From NCBI GenBank assembly GCA_026225555.1, contig JAMFSY010000025.1, positions 1 to 33,255 on the forward strand: a stretch of DNA of 33,255 nt, read 5' to 3'. A program made the position numbers and the translations under genes. Origin of the DNA: Methylacidiphilales bacterium (GTDB lineage: Bacteria; Verrucomicrobiota; Verrucomicrobiia; Methylacidiphilales; UBA1321). Shown in pieces: positions 7,087 to 15,699 of the stretch (position 1 is the first letter of the stretch; each line of letters opens with the position of its first letter). The notes under the pieces were generated by a model. That model saw only the letters and a list, made by a program, of their open reading frames with translations. It ran no database searches and was not told where the DNA came from.

Positions 7087-7163
7087 TGCATAAGGCCTGT
7101 TTCTAAAGCGGCTTTGATCGCCCTTTTCCACCTTGATATTGGAAAAAACTTCTAGACGCATCG

Positions 7164-7194
7164 CATAATAGGTGTTCTAGTCGGTCTAGAACAC
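7164..7194 (+). promoter_or_regulatory. probable operator and -10 of the GntR/ABC operon
   Basis: A perfect 9-bp inverted repeat, GTGTTCTAG (7172-7180) and CTAGAACAC (7186-7194), surrounds a five-base centre and ends six bases before the GntR start codon. A CATAAT -10-like box lies at 7164-7169, so transcription would start inside the palindrome. YtrA-subfamily GntR repressors bind such palindromes in their own promoter. The site is clear; repression by the adjacent regulator is inferred. Confidence 0.65.
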
Positions 7195-7200
7195 GCGGCC

Positions 7201-7578
7201 ATGCTTTCTTTTAACGTCCAGATCAAACCCGGTTCGCCTGCTTACGAGCAGGTAGTATATGCGGTGCAAAAAGCTTTGATAACAGGCAAGCTAAAACCCG
7301 GCGACCGTTTCCCCTCAGTGCGTCAAATCAGTCAGGAATTAAGGATCAATCCCAACACTGCCCATAAAATTGTGGCACATCTGACGGCTGAAGGCCTTCT
7401 TCTGGTGGAACCTGGCATTGGCACGGTGGTTCAGAAACTTCCTGCCGGCTCATCGCAGGATAAAAGCGTTTTACTAAACAAAGATTTAGAGCGGCTTGTC
7501 GTAGGAGCAAAGCGGCTGTCGCTGAGTCTGTCCGAAGTTACGCAAGCCTTGGAGAAACATTGGGAGAAAATATCATGA
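7201..7578 (+). CDS. GntR family regulator, YtrA subfamily
   Basis: This 125-residue regulator has an N-terminal winged helix-turn-helix (about residues 10-78: SPAYEQVVYAVQKALITGKLKPGDRFPSVRQISQELRINPNTAHKIVAHL then GLLLVEPGIGTVV). Only a short helical C-terminal tail follows, with no large ligand-binding domain. That short form defines the YtrA subfamily, which usually represses adjacent ABC transporter genes and is relieved by cell-envelope antibiotics. The stop overlaps the ATPase start (ATGA, 7575-7578). It is the first gene of the operon and has a perfect palindrome immediately upstream. The ligand or stress is not visible. Confidence 0.9.
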   Translation: MLSFNVQIKPGSPAYEQVVYAVQKALITGKLKPGDRFPSVRQISQELRINPNTAHKIVAHLTAEGLLLVEPGIGTVVQKLPAGSSQDKSVLLNKDLERLVVGAKRLSLSLSEVTQALEKHWEKIS

Positions 7579-8477
7579 GCCAACCTGCCATCTATGCCGA
7601 ACACCTATGCAAACACTTTCGATCCAACGAGGCCTTGAAGGATATGAGCTTTGCTGTTCCGACAGGTTCGATCTATGGCCTTCTTGGCCCCAATGGAGCA
7701 GGCAAGACAACAACCATCAAAATCCTAATGAACCTGCTTACCGCGAACTCGGGTCGCGCCGAGGTTCTCGGTTATCCTTCACATAAGCTCAATTGGCGGG
7801 GGTTTAGGAAGATCGGTTACGTTTCCGAAAATCAAAAGCTTCCCGAAGAGATGTCAGTGACAGAATTATTGGCTTACCTCAAACCGTTTTATCCCAACTG
7901 GGATGCCAAATTATGTGGGGAACTTCTGGCGCAATTGGATTTACCCGCAAGCCGAAAGCTCAAAGACCTTTCCCGAGGGATGAAAATGAAAGCCGCACTC
8001 TTGTCATCGCTGGTCTTTCGGCCAGAACTTCTGGTTTTGGATGAACCTTTTAGTGGTCTCGACCCGGTCGTCCGAGAAGACTTCACTAGAGGACTTCTGG
8101 GGTCAGTAGCTGATTCAAATGGCACTGTATTTATGTCCTCTCAGGATGTGGAAGAAGTCGAGCGATTATGCGACTGGATTGGAATCATGAAGCCCGGCCA
8201 CTTGCTCATCTCCGAGCCTCTCGACCAATTGCTCCGTAGATTTCGACGGATTGAGATAACCCCAGCAACCGGCGAAGCACCCAAGATGGATTGGGGATCG
8301 AAAGTCATCCAAGCGGAATTTTCCGGGGCAACCGTGAATCTTATCCACCAACAATTCGCAGGCTTGGCAACGCTGAAGGAATTGCAGGAACAAATTCCCC
8401 AAAGCTCCACCACTGAAGATTTTCCCATGACCCTTCGAGAAATCTACCTCGCCGTCGCTCGCGTCCGTACCAACTAA
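7575..8477 (+). CDS. ABC transporter ATPase with Gln in place of the switch His
   Basis: This 300-residue ATPase is of the CcmA/BcrA/YtrB exporter type. It has Walker A GPNGAGKTT (38-46), the ABC signature LSRGM (132-136), Walker B LLVLDEP with the catalytic Glu (152-158) and the D-loop SGLDP. The H-loop position reads SSQ (Gln190, codon CAG) where most ABC ATPases have SSH. The ATG at 7575 overlapping the regulator stop was preferred to the in-frame start at 7560. It ends directly before a large permease gene, its likely partner. The Gln may lower hydrolysis or need a partner ATPase; the second ATPase of the operon keeps its His. The exported substrate is unknown. Confidence 0.92.
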   Translation: MSQPAIYAEHLCKHFRSNEALKDMSFAVPTGSIYGLLGPNGAGKTTTIKILMNLLTANSGRAEVLGYPSHKLNWRGFRKIGYVSENQKLPEEMSVTELLAYLKPFYPNWDAKLCGELLAQLDLPASRKLKDLSRGMKMKAALLSSLVFRPELLVLDEPFSGLDPVVREDFTRGLLGSVADSNGTVFMSSQDVEEVERLCDWIGIMKPGHLLISEPLDQLLRRFRRIEITPATGEAPKMDWGSKVIQAEFSGATVNLIHQQFAGLATLKELQEQIPQSSTTEDFPMTLREIYLAVARVRTN

Positions 8478-8483
8478 TTGAAT

Positions 8484-11219
8484 ATGAAACTAATCCTCCA
8501 CCATTTTTGGAAAGATATTCGCTCACTACGTTGGATACTTGGACTGTGGCTACTGGTCGTGCTGACCCAGGCGGTAATTACAGTTCTCGCTGTTCAACCA
8601 AGCTATCAAATAGCGAGCATGGCTGAAATGATCGCGCCGTCGGCCATTTGGTACGTCGTAAATGGCGCGATTTGGATTGCGGTGATTGTCTATTTAATTC
8701 AATCGGAACCGGTAACTGGAGCCACTTCGTTTTGGCTCACTCGTCCCATTCCACCCGTAATTTCCGTATTCAGCAAATTGATATTTATCATCAGTTTAGT
8801 TATCATTCCGAGCCTTATACCCAGGACAATTGATCTTCTCTTGTTTGGGGTTCCAGTTCACACCGTACGTGACGCCGTCTACGCCACAATTCTCGTTGAA
8901 TTGATGATGGCGTTATGTGTTGTCTGGCTAGCGACCTATACCCGCAATATGGCCCAGTTTTGGGGAGTTATCGGGACACTTTGTGTCCTATGGATCGCGG
9001 GATCTCTCACCTTAATGTTTCGCAGTTCCATAATGACATTCACCGCAGAAACAAACCCCGGCCTTTGGGCGAGTAGATTTGAAATGGGCTTTTGGGTTTT
9101 CTTCGGTGGACTAATGGTTTCGCTGGTCATTCAGTATTGGCTTCGGACAACCCAAAAGGCATTTCTTCTGGGACTGGGTGGCATTTTCTTGTCGCTCGCT
9201 TGCTTTTTTTGGTGGCCCTTTGTACTGCCTCGAATCGGACATGGAGTCGCGCATCCGCCCGCCACCAAGACGGTGCAGTTGTCATATCAATTAGACGCTA
9301 CAAAGCCTTTCATTTGGAGCGCAACCCAACTCTTAAATACGAATTATCAAAGCGCAAAAATATCTCTCATAGCGCCGTCAGGAAACGGGAACAGCACCGC
9401 GTTCATTCGTTCCATAGAATCTTCATTTACGCCTAATGATGGCAAGAAAGTCGCACTTCAAGCAGCGCTGGAAGGGTATAGCTATTTCACTCCAGATCGA
9501 CTTGATTGGCTGACACAGCTCCAGCAAGACAATTCGGGGCTCACGATTGAAAGCGGGAGCTCCCCTGCAAATGAACCTGTTCCAGCGTTTATGGTCACTT
9601 CTGAACTTGCAGGGAAACTCAAAGACCAAATAGGAACTCTTAATCTAAAAATTATTGGGGACGTTCTAACTCTACAGAAGCAAGCTGAAATACCTTTGGA
9701 GGGGACAGGGTTTGCCCGTATTCCGAGTGCTCTCGTCCGCCTTATTGCCGTCCAACATGATAATGGAGGAGTTAATCTATCTGTGGAGGAAGTTGGCTAC
9801 AGGGACATGCTGAAGTGGAAGGCACTTCCGACAGTATATCTTCTTGTTGATCCCAAGAGTCGAATCGGAATTATTCCTCGGAAATCCATTATAAAGTCAC
9901 AAAGTAACAATGTCAGTGGAAGCACGCTAAGCCGAATGTCCGCTTTGCTTAATTTAGAGGTGAGGGCAACTGATCTACCTGAAAATATCCGAACGCATTT
10001 CGAGGGCGAAGCCGTAAATGGACTGATTCTCTATGTTTACGAGGTAACATCTCAAGATTCCTTTGAAAGCGAGGTCAAATTTCCTGATTACAAGTTCCTG
10101 GATAATTCATATCGATCAACCTCTAAAGTAACTTCCGGCACTGCGTTACCTGCAATTAATCAAACAACTTTTCCGCTCTCAGCTAACCAAGTCTCGGGAA
10201 GCTCACTAACCAATGTTCCGGCACAAAACTCCCAGTCTATGGGGAAGGTTCTCAGTGCAAAAGGCGAACCGGTCGCGAACGTGGAAATATGCCTAGTGCC
10301 AGCGGGACGATTAGTAACCGTCGCCGATGGACAGATTGATCCTAAAACCGAAACCATTCTTTCAGCTTCCGATGGTGGCTTTAACCTCGACTCACGAGGC
10401 GAGGCAGGCGACTTGCTCGTGGCGATCAACACTGAAGGTTATGCAGCCATTGCTTGGGAGAAATTCAACGGAACAGTTACGTTGACGCCGTGGGCGAAAG
10501 TATCGGGAACGGCTATTTCAGGATCAATGCCTATAACTGGAAAATCAGTTATTGTTTTGTTGTCAATTCCTCCCAATCCACGGAGTCAAACTGAGGGACA
10601 GGTTCGTTTCCAAAGCAATGCCACAGTCGATTCTCAAGGTTCATTTGTTGTGGATCATGCTCCGGTAGGAGTCGTTGAGACTATTTTATCAACCAATCCC
10701 ATGCTGGGCGTCGATACTTTGATTGAGACCGCTCATATTGAGACTCAAGGCAATCAAACTGCAACGGTCGCTTTTGGAGGTAAAGGCATTACCGTAACCG
10801 GAAAGGCCGAGATGCCGAACGATCCCGACCTCGATCTAAATTGGGACCAGATGTATTGGGTGCCAAGTCCAGTCGGCTTAAACATTCCTTCGGGGACACC
10901 TCAGGCGCAGGCGGACAAGATGTTTCGCGATTATTATGCCTCCGATGCGGGTATAAAGGCTCTGCTCGCAGCGCGAGTCCATTATTTTCACATCCAATCC
11001 GACGGTTCTTTCAAAATCGAAAACGTCCCTCCGGGTGCCTATAGGCTGCGCATCGATTTTATGACTAATCATGGACCGGGGAAAGGGGCTCGGTCGGTGG
11101 GTAACACGAGTTCACAGTTCGAGGTCAAAGCGGGAGATACGTCCGTCGATGTACCGTTACTGAAACTGCACCTCTTGCCTAAACCACGTATCGCTGGAGG
11201 TCTGGGGTCGCCTAATTAG
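8484..11219 (+). CDS. ABC-2 type permease with large C-terminal extracytoplasmic region
   Basis: The ATG at 8484 lies six bases after the ATPase stop and gives 911 residues. About seven membrane helices occupy residues 15-250 (for example WILGLWLLVVLTQAVITVLAV and FWGVIGTLCVLWIAGSLTL). The remaining 650 residues are soluble and beta-rich. From about residue 580 they include carboxypeptidase-regulatory-like segments (GKVLSAKGEPVANVEICLVPAG, SASDGGFNLDSRGEAGDLLVAI) and near the end SDGSFKIENVPPGAYRLRI. A usual ABC-2 subunit is only 250-400 residues. The membrane part probably pairs with the upstream ATPase, and the soluble part is likely outside the cytoplasm, perhaps as a binding or structural domain. 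No catalytic motif was recognised in it. Confidence 0.85.
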   Translation: MKLILHHFWKDIRSLRWILGLWLLVVLTQAVITVLAVQPSYQIASMAEMIAPSAIWYVVNGAIWIAVIVYLIQSEPVTGATSFWLTRPIPPVISVFSKLIFIISLVIIPSLIPRTIDLLLFGVPVHTVRDAVYATILVELMMALCVVWLATYTRNMAQFWGVIGTLCVLWIAGSLTLMFRSSIMTFTAETNPGLWASRFEMGFWVFFGGLMVSLVIQYWLRTTQKAFLLGLGGIFLSLACFFWWPFVLPRIGHGVAHPPATKTVQLSYQLDATKPFIWSATQLLNTNYQSAKISLIAPSGNGNSTAFIRSIESSFTPNDGKKVALQAALEGYSYFTPDRLDWLTQLQQDNSGLTIESGSSPANEPVPAFMVTSELAGKLKDQIGTLNLKIIGDVLTLQKQAEIPLEGTGFARIPSALVRLIAVQHDNGGVNLSVEEVGYRDMLKWKALPTVYLLVDPKSRIGIIPRKSIIKSQSNNVSGSTLSRMSALLNLEVRATDLPENIRTHFEGEAVNGLILYVYEVTSQDSFESEVKFPDYKFLDNSYRSTSKVTSGTALPAINQTTFPLSANQVSGSSLTNVPAQNSQSMGKVLSAKGEPVANVEICLVPAGRLVTVADGQIDPKTETILSASDGGFNLDSRGEAGDLLVAINTEGYAAIAWEKFNGTVTLTPWAKVSGTAISGSMPITGKSVIVLLSIPPNPRSQTEGQVRFQSNATVDSQGSFVVDHAPVGVVETILSTNPMLGVDTLIETAHIETQGNQTATVAFGGKGITVTGKAEMPNDPDLDLNWDQMYWVPSPVGLNIPSGTPQAQADKMFRDYYASDAGIKALLAARVHYFHIQSDGSFKIENVPPGAYRLRIDFMTNHGPGKGARSVGNTSSQFEVKAGDTSVDVPLLKLHLLPKPRIAGGLGSPN

Positions 11220-11298
11220 TGGTAGATGCGTTAGCTTGTCCAATGGCGAAGCAACCGCTATTTGATTTCAGGCAACGTTTTACGATTGGCACTACAAG

Positions 11299-12237
11299 AT
11301 GCGTGATATTTATCTCCAAGTTGAGGGGAAACAAGTTGGTCCTCTTCCCGAGGATCAGGTTAAGCAATTTCTCGCTCAGGGGAAGATTCAGGCAGATGTC
11401 CTTGCCTGGCACGATGGCTTACCCGAGTGGGTCCCTTTTGCAAATCTTATTGGCTTGTCCCTCGGTCCGTCACCCGAGCGAATCCCACATACTGTGTCCT
11501 CTGTAGACCTGGCGCAAATTGACGGAGTCAAAAAGTCTTTCGGCGATAAAATAGCCCTAAAGAATGTCTCCTTCTCAGTTCCATCCGGACAAATTTGTGG
11601 GCTACTTGGTCCCAATGGAGCCGGAAAGACGACGTTGTTCAGGCTTTTGATGGGCATTCTCAAGGCGACGGAGGGAAAGCTGCTCATCGATGGCCATGAT
11701 GCCTTTGAGGAACGGGTTCAAGTCAAACGGCTCATCGGATTTCTTCCCGACGAGCCGGTGTTCTATTCCTATTTATCCGGCCGAGAAATACTTGAGCTCA
11801 GCGCGGCCATGCATGGCATGGACGTGCGGGCCACGATGGATCGGCTCGTGCCCGTAATCGCCCGACTGCGACTAGCCGAGGATATCAATAATTACGCTGA
11901 GGATTACTCGCGCGGAATGAAGAAGAAGCTTGGCCTGCTGCTTGCCATGTTGCATGAACCGAAGCTTCTGGTTCTCGACGAACCCACCAACGGCCTCGAC
12001 GTCGAATCGACTCACCTCTTTTACGACCTCATACTCGACCAGGCCAAGCAGGGAACCACCGTTCTTTTTTCGACCCATTTGATGGATCACGTCACGAAGC
12101 TTTGCTCCCACGCGGTGATCATCAACGAGGGCACTGTCGTTGCCAAGGGCTCGCTCGACGAACTTCGTACCCGGTTCGATCAGGCCAGCCTAGAGGACAT
12201 CTTTCTTAAGCTTACCGTCAGGCCGCCACAGACATGA
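11299..12237 (+). CDS. ABC transporter ATPase with N-terminal GYF_2 domain
   Basis: At 312 residues this protein opens with a GYF_2 domain at about residues 3-50 (YLQVEGKQVGPLPEDQVKQF ... WHDGLPEWVPF), then a linker, then a complete ABC ATPase. The ATPase motifs are Walker A GPNGAGKTT (104-112), signature YSRGM (203-207), Walker B LLVLDEP (223-229) and an intact H-loop His260. GYF_2 is common in Planctomycetes-Verrucomicrobia membrane proteins and is thought to bind proline-rich or other peptide segments; on an ABC ATPase it could dock the permease. It starts 79 bases after the first permease gene, and its stop overlaps the next permease by ATGA (12234-12237), so those two form a transporter. 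Confidence 0.92.
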   Translation: MRDIYLQVEGKQVGPLPEDQVKQFLAQGKIQADVLAWHDGLPEWVPFANLIGLSLGPSPERIPHTVSSVDLAQIDGVKKSFGDKIALKNVSFSVPSGQICGLLGPNGAGKTTLFRLLMGILKATEGKLLIDGHDAFEERVQVKRLIGFLPDEPVFYSYLSGREILELSAAMHGMDVRATMDRLVPVIARLRLAEDINNYAEDYSRGMKKKLGLLLAMLHEPKLLVLDEPTNGLDVESTHLFYDLILDQAKQGTTVLFSTHLMDHVTKLCSHAVIINEGTVVAKGSLDELRTRFDQASLEDIFLKLTVRPPQT

Positions 12238-14822
12238 AAGGCGCGCTGGCCAGACCCAGTCCGCCCGGTTTATGGAGCACCGTTTTTCTGCTCCTTGGCG
12301 CAACGCGAAAACGGGCTGCTGGTCGGCAAAAGCGGCAGCAGGAACTGCTGCGTCACCGCACGGGAAAGAAATCAGCGATTAATTGGGGTAATCTAGGCTT
12401 TATCCTCGCTGCTGTCTTCATGGCGCTGCTTAACCTCGGTGCGGCGTTTGTCGTCTACACTGCGGTCACTTCGGGCGAGCGCATCCAAGCCGAAATTGGC
12501 GGAAGGATCGTCGTGGACAGATGGTTCTTGAAAAGTGTGGATGAGCACACGAGCCAAAATTCTTACGGATTGGTGAGCAATCCCGGGGCAGATCAAAATC
12601 TGAATTACGACTACTACCGTGAGGCCAATGATATTTCGCGTGAATACGGAAGTACCGAAAAAGCTGTTGAACAAAGACTTCGGAATGCTGTGCACGCACA
12701 CGGCTCCCGGGACTTCATCTCAGCGGGCACAGCGGTTCCTGGATTCCGTGCGTTGCCCAGGGCAGGCACTTTCCCGGCGATGCTTGGTTCCATCGTCCTT
12801 ATTTGGTGGGCAGCCATGTTAGTTTTCCAAGGAGAAGGTCTTGAGCTTGATCTCCAACGGCGTCGGCATCCGATGTGGGAATGGCTCTTTTCACATCCTG
12901 TGAGTTCTGGGGCCATCTTCCTCGCGGAGATGCTGTCTCCCATTGCAGCCAATCCCATCTACTGGGGAGCTCCCTTGTTTGTCGGCTTCTTGTACGGCTT
13001 CATCTATGGGCCGGGACTTGGTTTTCTGGCGGGACTTCTCATGGGCATTCCGATTTCCGTGGCCGCCGCCTGCTTGGGTAAGGCTCTTGAGATCGGGGCA
13101 ATCCTTCGTTTTTCACCCCGTACCCGCGGCGCCATGATCGGGCTTATGAGCTGGATGGGTTACGCCTCCATGATGCTGTTTATCGTGTGCGCCCTGACCA
13201 TGGCCAAGATCGTTTCCGCAGTGGGCAGATTTCTTGAACCTCTCACTATCGTTCCGTGGCCTTGGCTGGGGTTATTCCTTGGCGAGACAACAAATGGAAC
13301 TTTCTCGTTTCTTTTGGGCATGCTGTTCTGCTGGATGGTCGCGGGTCTCACGATTGCCGGGTCGGTCTGGTTCAGCATTTGGGGCGCGCAACAGGGGCTT
13401 AGCGGTAATTTTGGCCGCGCGGATTCCGCACCTTCGCGAAACAACCAGGGAATACGCTTCGGCAAAGAACCTCTTTATCGCAAAGAGTTCCTCTGGTTTA
13501 TCAGGGATCGTAGCGCGATCGTACAGACCATTCTCGTTCCGCTGACCGTGGCCGGTTTCCAGCTTTCCAACATGCGGGGTCTTCTCATGGAAGCCCAAAG
13601 CTCATGGAATTTTCTGTGCGGCGCGGGGATCTTATTTGGAACCTACTTCCTCTGGATTCTTGGCCCTAAATCGCTCGCCTCGGAAGGAGCAGCCCTCTGG
13701 ATTGCCTTAACCTGGCCTCGCGGTCTCGAAAGCTTGCTGAAGGCGAAGGCTTGGCTCTGGTCCCTTATCTCCACCGGCGTCGTATCGCTTGTTCTGATCT
13801 ATACAGCATTCCTTTATCCCGAAAGCATCTGGAAGATCACACTTGTCGGGATCGGATGGTGGTTCTTTGGCCGAAGTATGGCCGAAAAAACCGTCACCCT
13901 GGTCTCCGTGCCTTCTTCATCGGGCGAAGCCGAAAAAATTCCCATGGGCCGTCGTTGGGCAGCCCAACTCGGCATGCTAACCTTTTCCATCGGCATCCTG
14001 ACCCAACAGTGGCACATCGCCATCATGGGCATTGTTTACTCCTACGTTACCGCAGCCGCAATGTGGGAGAATTTTCGCGCCCGTCTCCCCTACCTTTACG
14101 ACGTTTGGTCCGAAAAACTGCCGCCCGCGCCCACGCTCATGCATGCCATGATCGCCATCAGCATTCTGGTCGAGGGCGGTGCGGTCCTGACCGGCATTGC
14201 GCTGGTTCCGGTGGGACGCGCCAACATCGCCACCGTGCAGGTCGTGATCTATGGCCTCTGCGCGGTCCTCGTTTCCCTTGGTGTATGGAAATTCTTGAGC
14301 AATCGCGGTGTTCCCGCCCGTGATGTCTGGTGCTGGCCTCAAACCCAACCCCTCCAGTCCGCAAAACCATGGTGGTGCGGCGACGGTACACGCGGGGCAT
14401 CTTTTTTTCTTTCTCTCGTGACCGGCCTTACTGGCGGACTGGTTGTCGGTTTGATCGCGCTCGGATACCTCGCGATCTTGCACCACATTCCCTACACCGC
14501 CGAATTGATGCAAAAGTCGCAGGAACAAATGGCCAAATTGCCCGGCCTACGAACCGGATACACCATTATCGCTATCGCATTTGCTCCGTTTGCCGAAGAG
14601 TACTTGTTCCGTGGGCTCCTATTCAGGGCCTTGGATCGGGAGTGGGGAGGATGGCGAGCCGTCCTGGGCAGCGCTGCATTTTTTGCAATCTTCCATCCTC
14701 CCTTGTCATGGTTGCCGGTGGGTCTCCTCGGTATCACGAATGCTCTCATCTTCAAGAACACTGGTCGACTCGCACCTGCAGTGATTTTACATATGGTGTA
14801 TAATACCGCAGTCCTCAGCTAG
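12234..14822 (+). CDS. ABC permease fused to a CPBP (CAAX-protease-like) domain
   Basis: This 862-residue protein has many membrane helices. The first two thirds look like an ABC-2 permease (NatB-like): a helix near 50-75, a periplasmic loop, then helices from about 180 on. The C-terminal part is a CPBP intramembrane protease domain with all motifs: EEYLFRG (Glu788, Glu789, Arg793), FFAIFH (His821) and HMVYN (His853, Asn857). CPBP proteins cleave prenylated or other peptides in the membrane, and bacterial ones often serve bacteriocin maturation or self-immunity. Fused to an exporter, the domain suggests cleavage of an exported or sensed peptide. No candidate peptide gene was seen. Last gene of the operon, facing the toxin-antitoxin pair. 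Confidence 0.88.
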   Translation: MKGALARPSPPGLWSTVFLLLGATRKRAAGRQKRQQELLRHRTGKKSAINWGNLGFILAAVFMALLNLGAAFVVYTAVTSGERIQAEIGGRIVVDRWFLKSVDEHTSQNSYGLVSNPGADQNLNYDYYREANDISREYGSTEKAVEQRLRNAVHAHGSRDFISAGTAVPGFRALPRAGTFPAMLGSIVLIWWAAMLVFQGEGLELDLQRRRHPMWEWLFSHPVSSGAIFLAEMLSPIAANPIYWGAPLFVGFLYGFIYGPGLGFLAGLLMGIPISVAAACLGKALEIGAILRFSPRTRGAMIGLMSWMGYASMMLFIVCALTMAKIVSAVGRFLEPLTIVPWPWLGLFLGETTNGTFSFLLGMLFCWMVAGLTIAGSVWFSIWGAQQGLSGNFGRADSAPSRNNQGIRFGKEPLYRKEFLWFIRDRSAIVQTILVPLTVAGFQLSNMRGLLMEAQSSWNFLCGAGILFGTYFLWILGPKSLASEGAALWIALTWPRGLESLLKAKAWLWSLISTGVVSLVLIYTAFLYPESIWKITLVGIGWWFFGRSMAEKTVTLVSVPSSSGEAEKIPMGRRWAAQLGMLTFSIGILTQQWHIAIMGIVYSYVTAAAMWENFRARLPYLYDVWSEKLPPAPTLMHAMIAISILVEGGAVLTGIALVPVGRANIATVQVVIYGLCAVLVSLGVWKFLSNRGVPARDVWCWPQTQPLQSAKPWWCGDGTRGASFFLSLVTGLTGGLVVGLIALGYLAILHHIPYTAELMQKSQEQMAKLPGLRTGYTIIAIAFAPFAEEYLFRGLLFRALDREWGGWRAVLGSAAFFAIFHPPLSWLPVGLLGITNALIFKNTGRLAPAVILHMVYNTAVLS

Positions 14823-14853
14823 GGCGTCTTTTGATGGGACTCACTAAATAGCC

Positions 14854-15699
14854 TTAGCCTAAGGGTAAATTACAATGTTTGAGAAAATAGGTCGCACGTT
14901 CATAAGCATCGCGTCTCGCAATCTCTTGGTCGTCACGTGTTCCTTCGCCGATAAAGAGCACAGCGCGTGAAGGGCCGTAATCGTCGGGGTTGCGGAACTT
15001 GCTGGCGATATTTTGTAGGCCTTCTTGAACCAACCCATTACTTAAGTAAGGCTTGAACAATTTAACCAATGCATTCGGGCCGCCGGGGTAATTTTTAAGG
15101 CAGAAAACGATGTCGTACGCATCCTTGGCTTTGTCGCGGCCAACTAGCGCCATGCCTTTCATTACTAGAAATGAAACGATGCCGGCTACCTGAACCGTGA
15201 CGGAATCGCTGACTCCGTCTGGCAATTTGCCATCAAGTTTGATCTTTTCGGGATGGTCAAAAGCCAAGTCGCAACCGCGAGCTTTCAAAATCCGGAAGCC
15301 ATCCGTGCGCTTGCTCTTTCCCTTTTTACGCTTGGGCCATTCATATTCAGCCGCGAGGAATTCCACCAGCACGTCAAGGTCACGACCGTCAACCGAGACG
15401 GTTCGCACGTACTGGAAACCTTTTTCACCCTTGCGGTATCCTTTGGCCGTGATCGTTTCCAGAATTGAGGCGTACCGCTCCTCGTCCAATTTTGTGTGAT
15501 CGAGCGCAAGATCAACATCGAGGCTGCCGGTATGCTTCGGTTTGGCCTTGGGTAAAAGCAATTCGGGCACCCACCCGCCGACAATAACCATGTCGTTGCG
15601 GTATTCGCCTAAAATATGGGCAAGTTCTAGCATCACTGAATGAGCCGCTCGAACTTCTTGAGGCTGATACTCCCTAGCGGTTTGAGGATCGAGCGTCAT
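14854..15699 (-). CDS. AbiEii-like nucleotidyltransferase toxin
   Basis: The ATG at 15699 overlaps the upstream stop (ATGA, 15696-15699); a GTG at 15708 is also possible. The product has 281 residues. Nucleotidyltransferase motifs are GGW (about 41-43), GSLDVDLAL (58-66, two metal-binding Asp) and the third carboxylate in LDVLVEF (about 108-114). RDKAKDAYDI at 188-197 matches the Lys-Asp motif conserved in the AbiEii/AbiGii family. Such toxins of type IV toxin-antitoxin systems transfer nucleotides, in some members to tRNA 3' ends, and cause abortive infection or growth arrest. It is translated second, after its likely antitoxin. The fold is well supported; toxicity is inferred from family and pairing. 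Confidence 0.85.
   Translation of the reverse strand: MTLDPQTAREYQPQEVRAAHSVMLELAHILGEYRNDMVIVGGWVPELLLPKAKPKHTGSLDVDLALDHTKLDEERYASILETITAKGYRKGEKGFQYVRTVSVDGRDLDVLVEFLAAEYEWPKRKKGKSKRTDGFRILKARGCDLAFDHPEKIKLDGKLPDGVSDSVTVQVAGIVSFLVMKGMALVGRDKAKDAYDIVFCLKNYPGGPNALVKLFKPYLSNGLVQEGLQNIASKFRNPDDYGPSRAVLFIGEGTRDDQEIARRDAYERATYFLKHCNLPLG

Noticed and set aside
14852-14864. CCTTAGCCTAAGG as a terminator between convergent genes
   Set aside because: Only five pairs, no T-run, and it overlaps the toxin stop codon; too weak to call.
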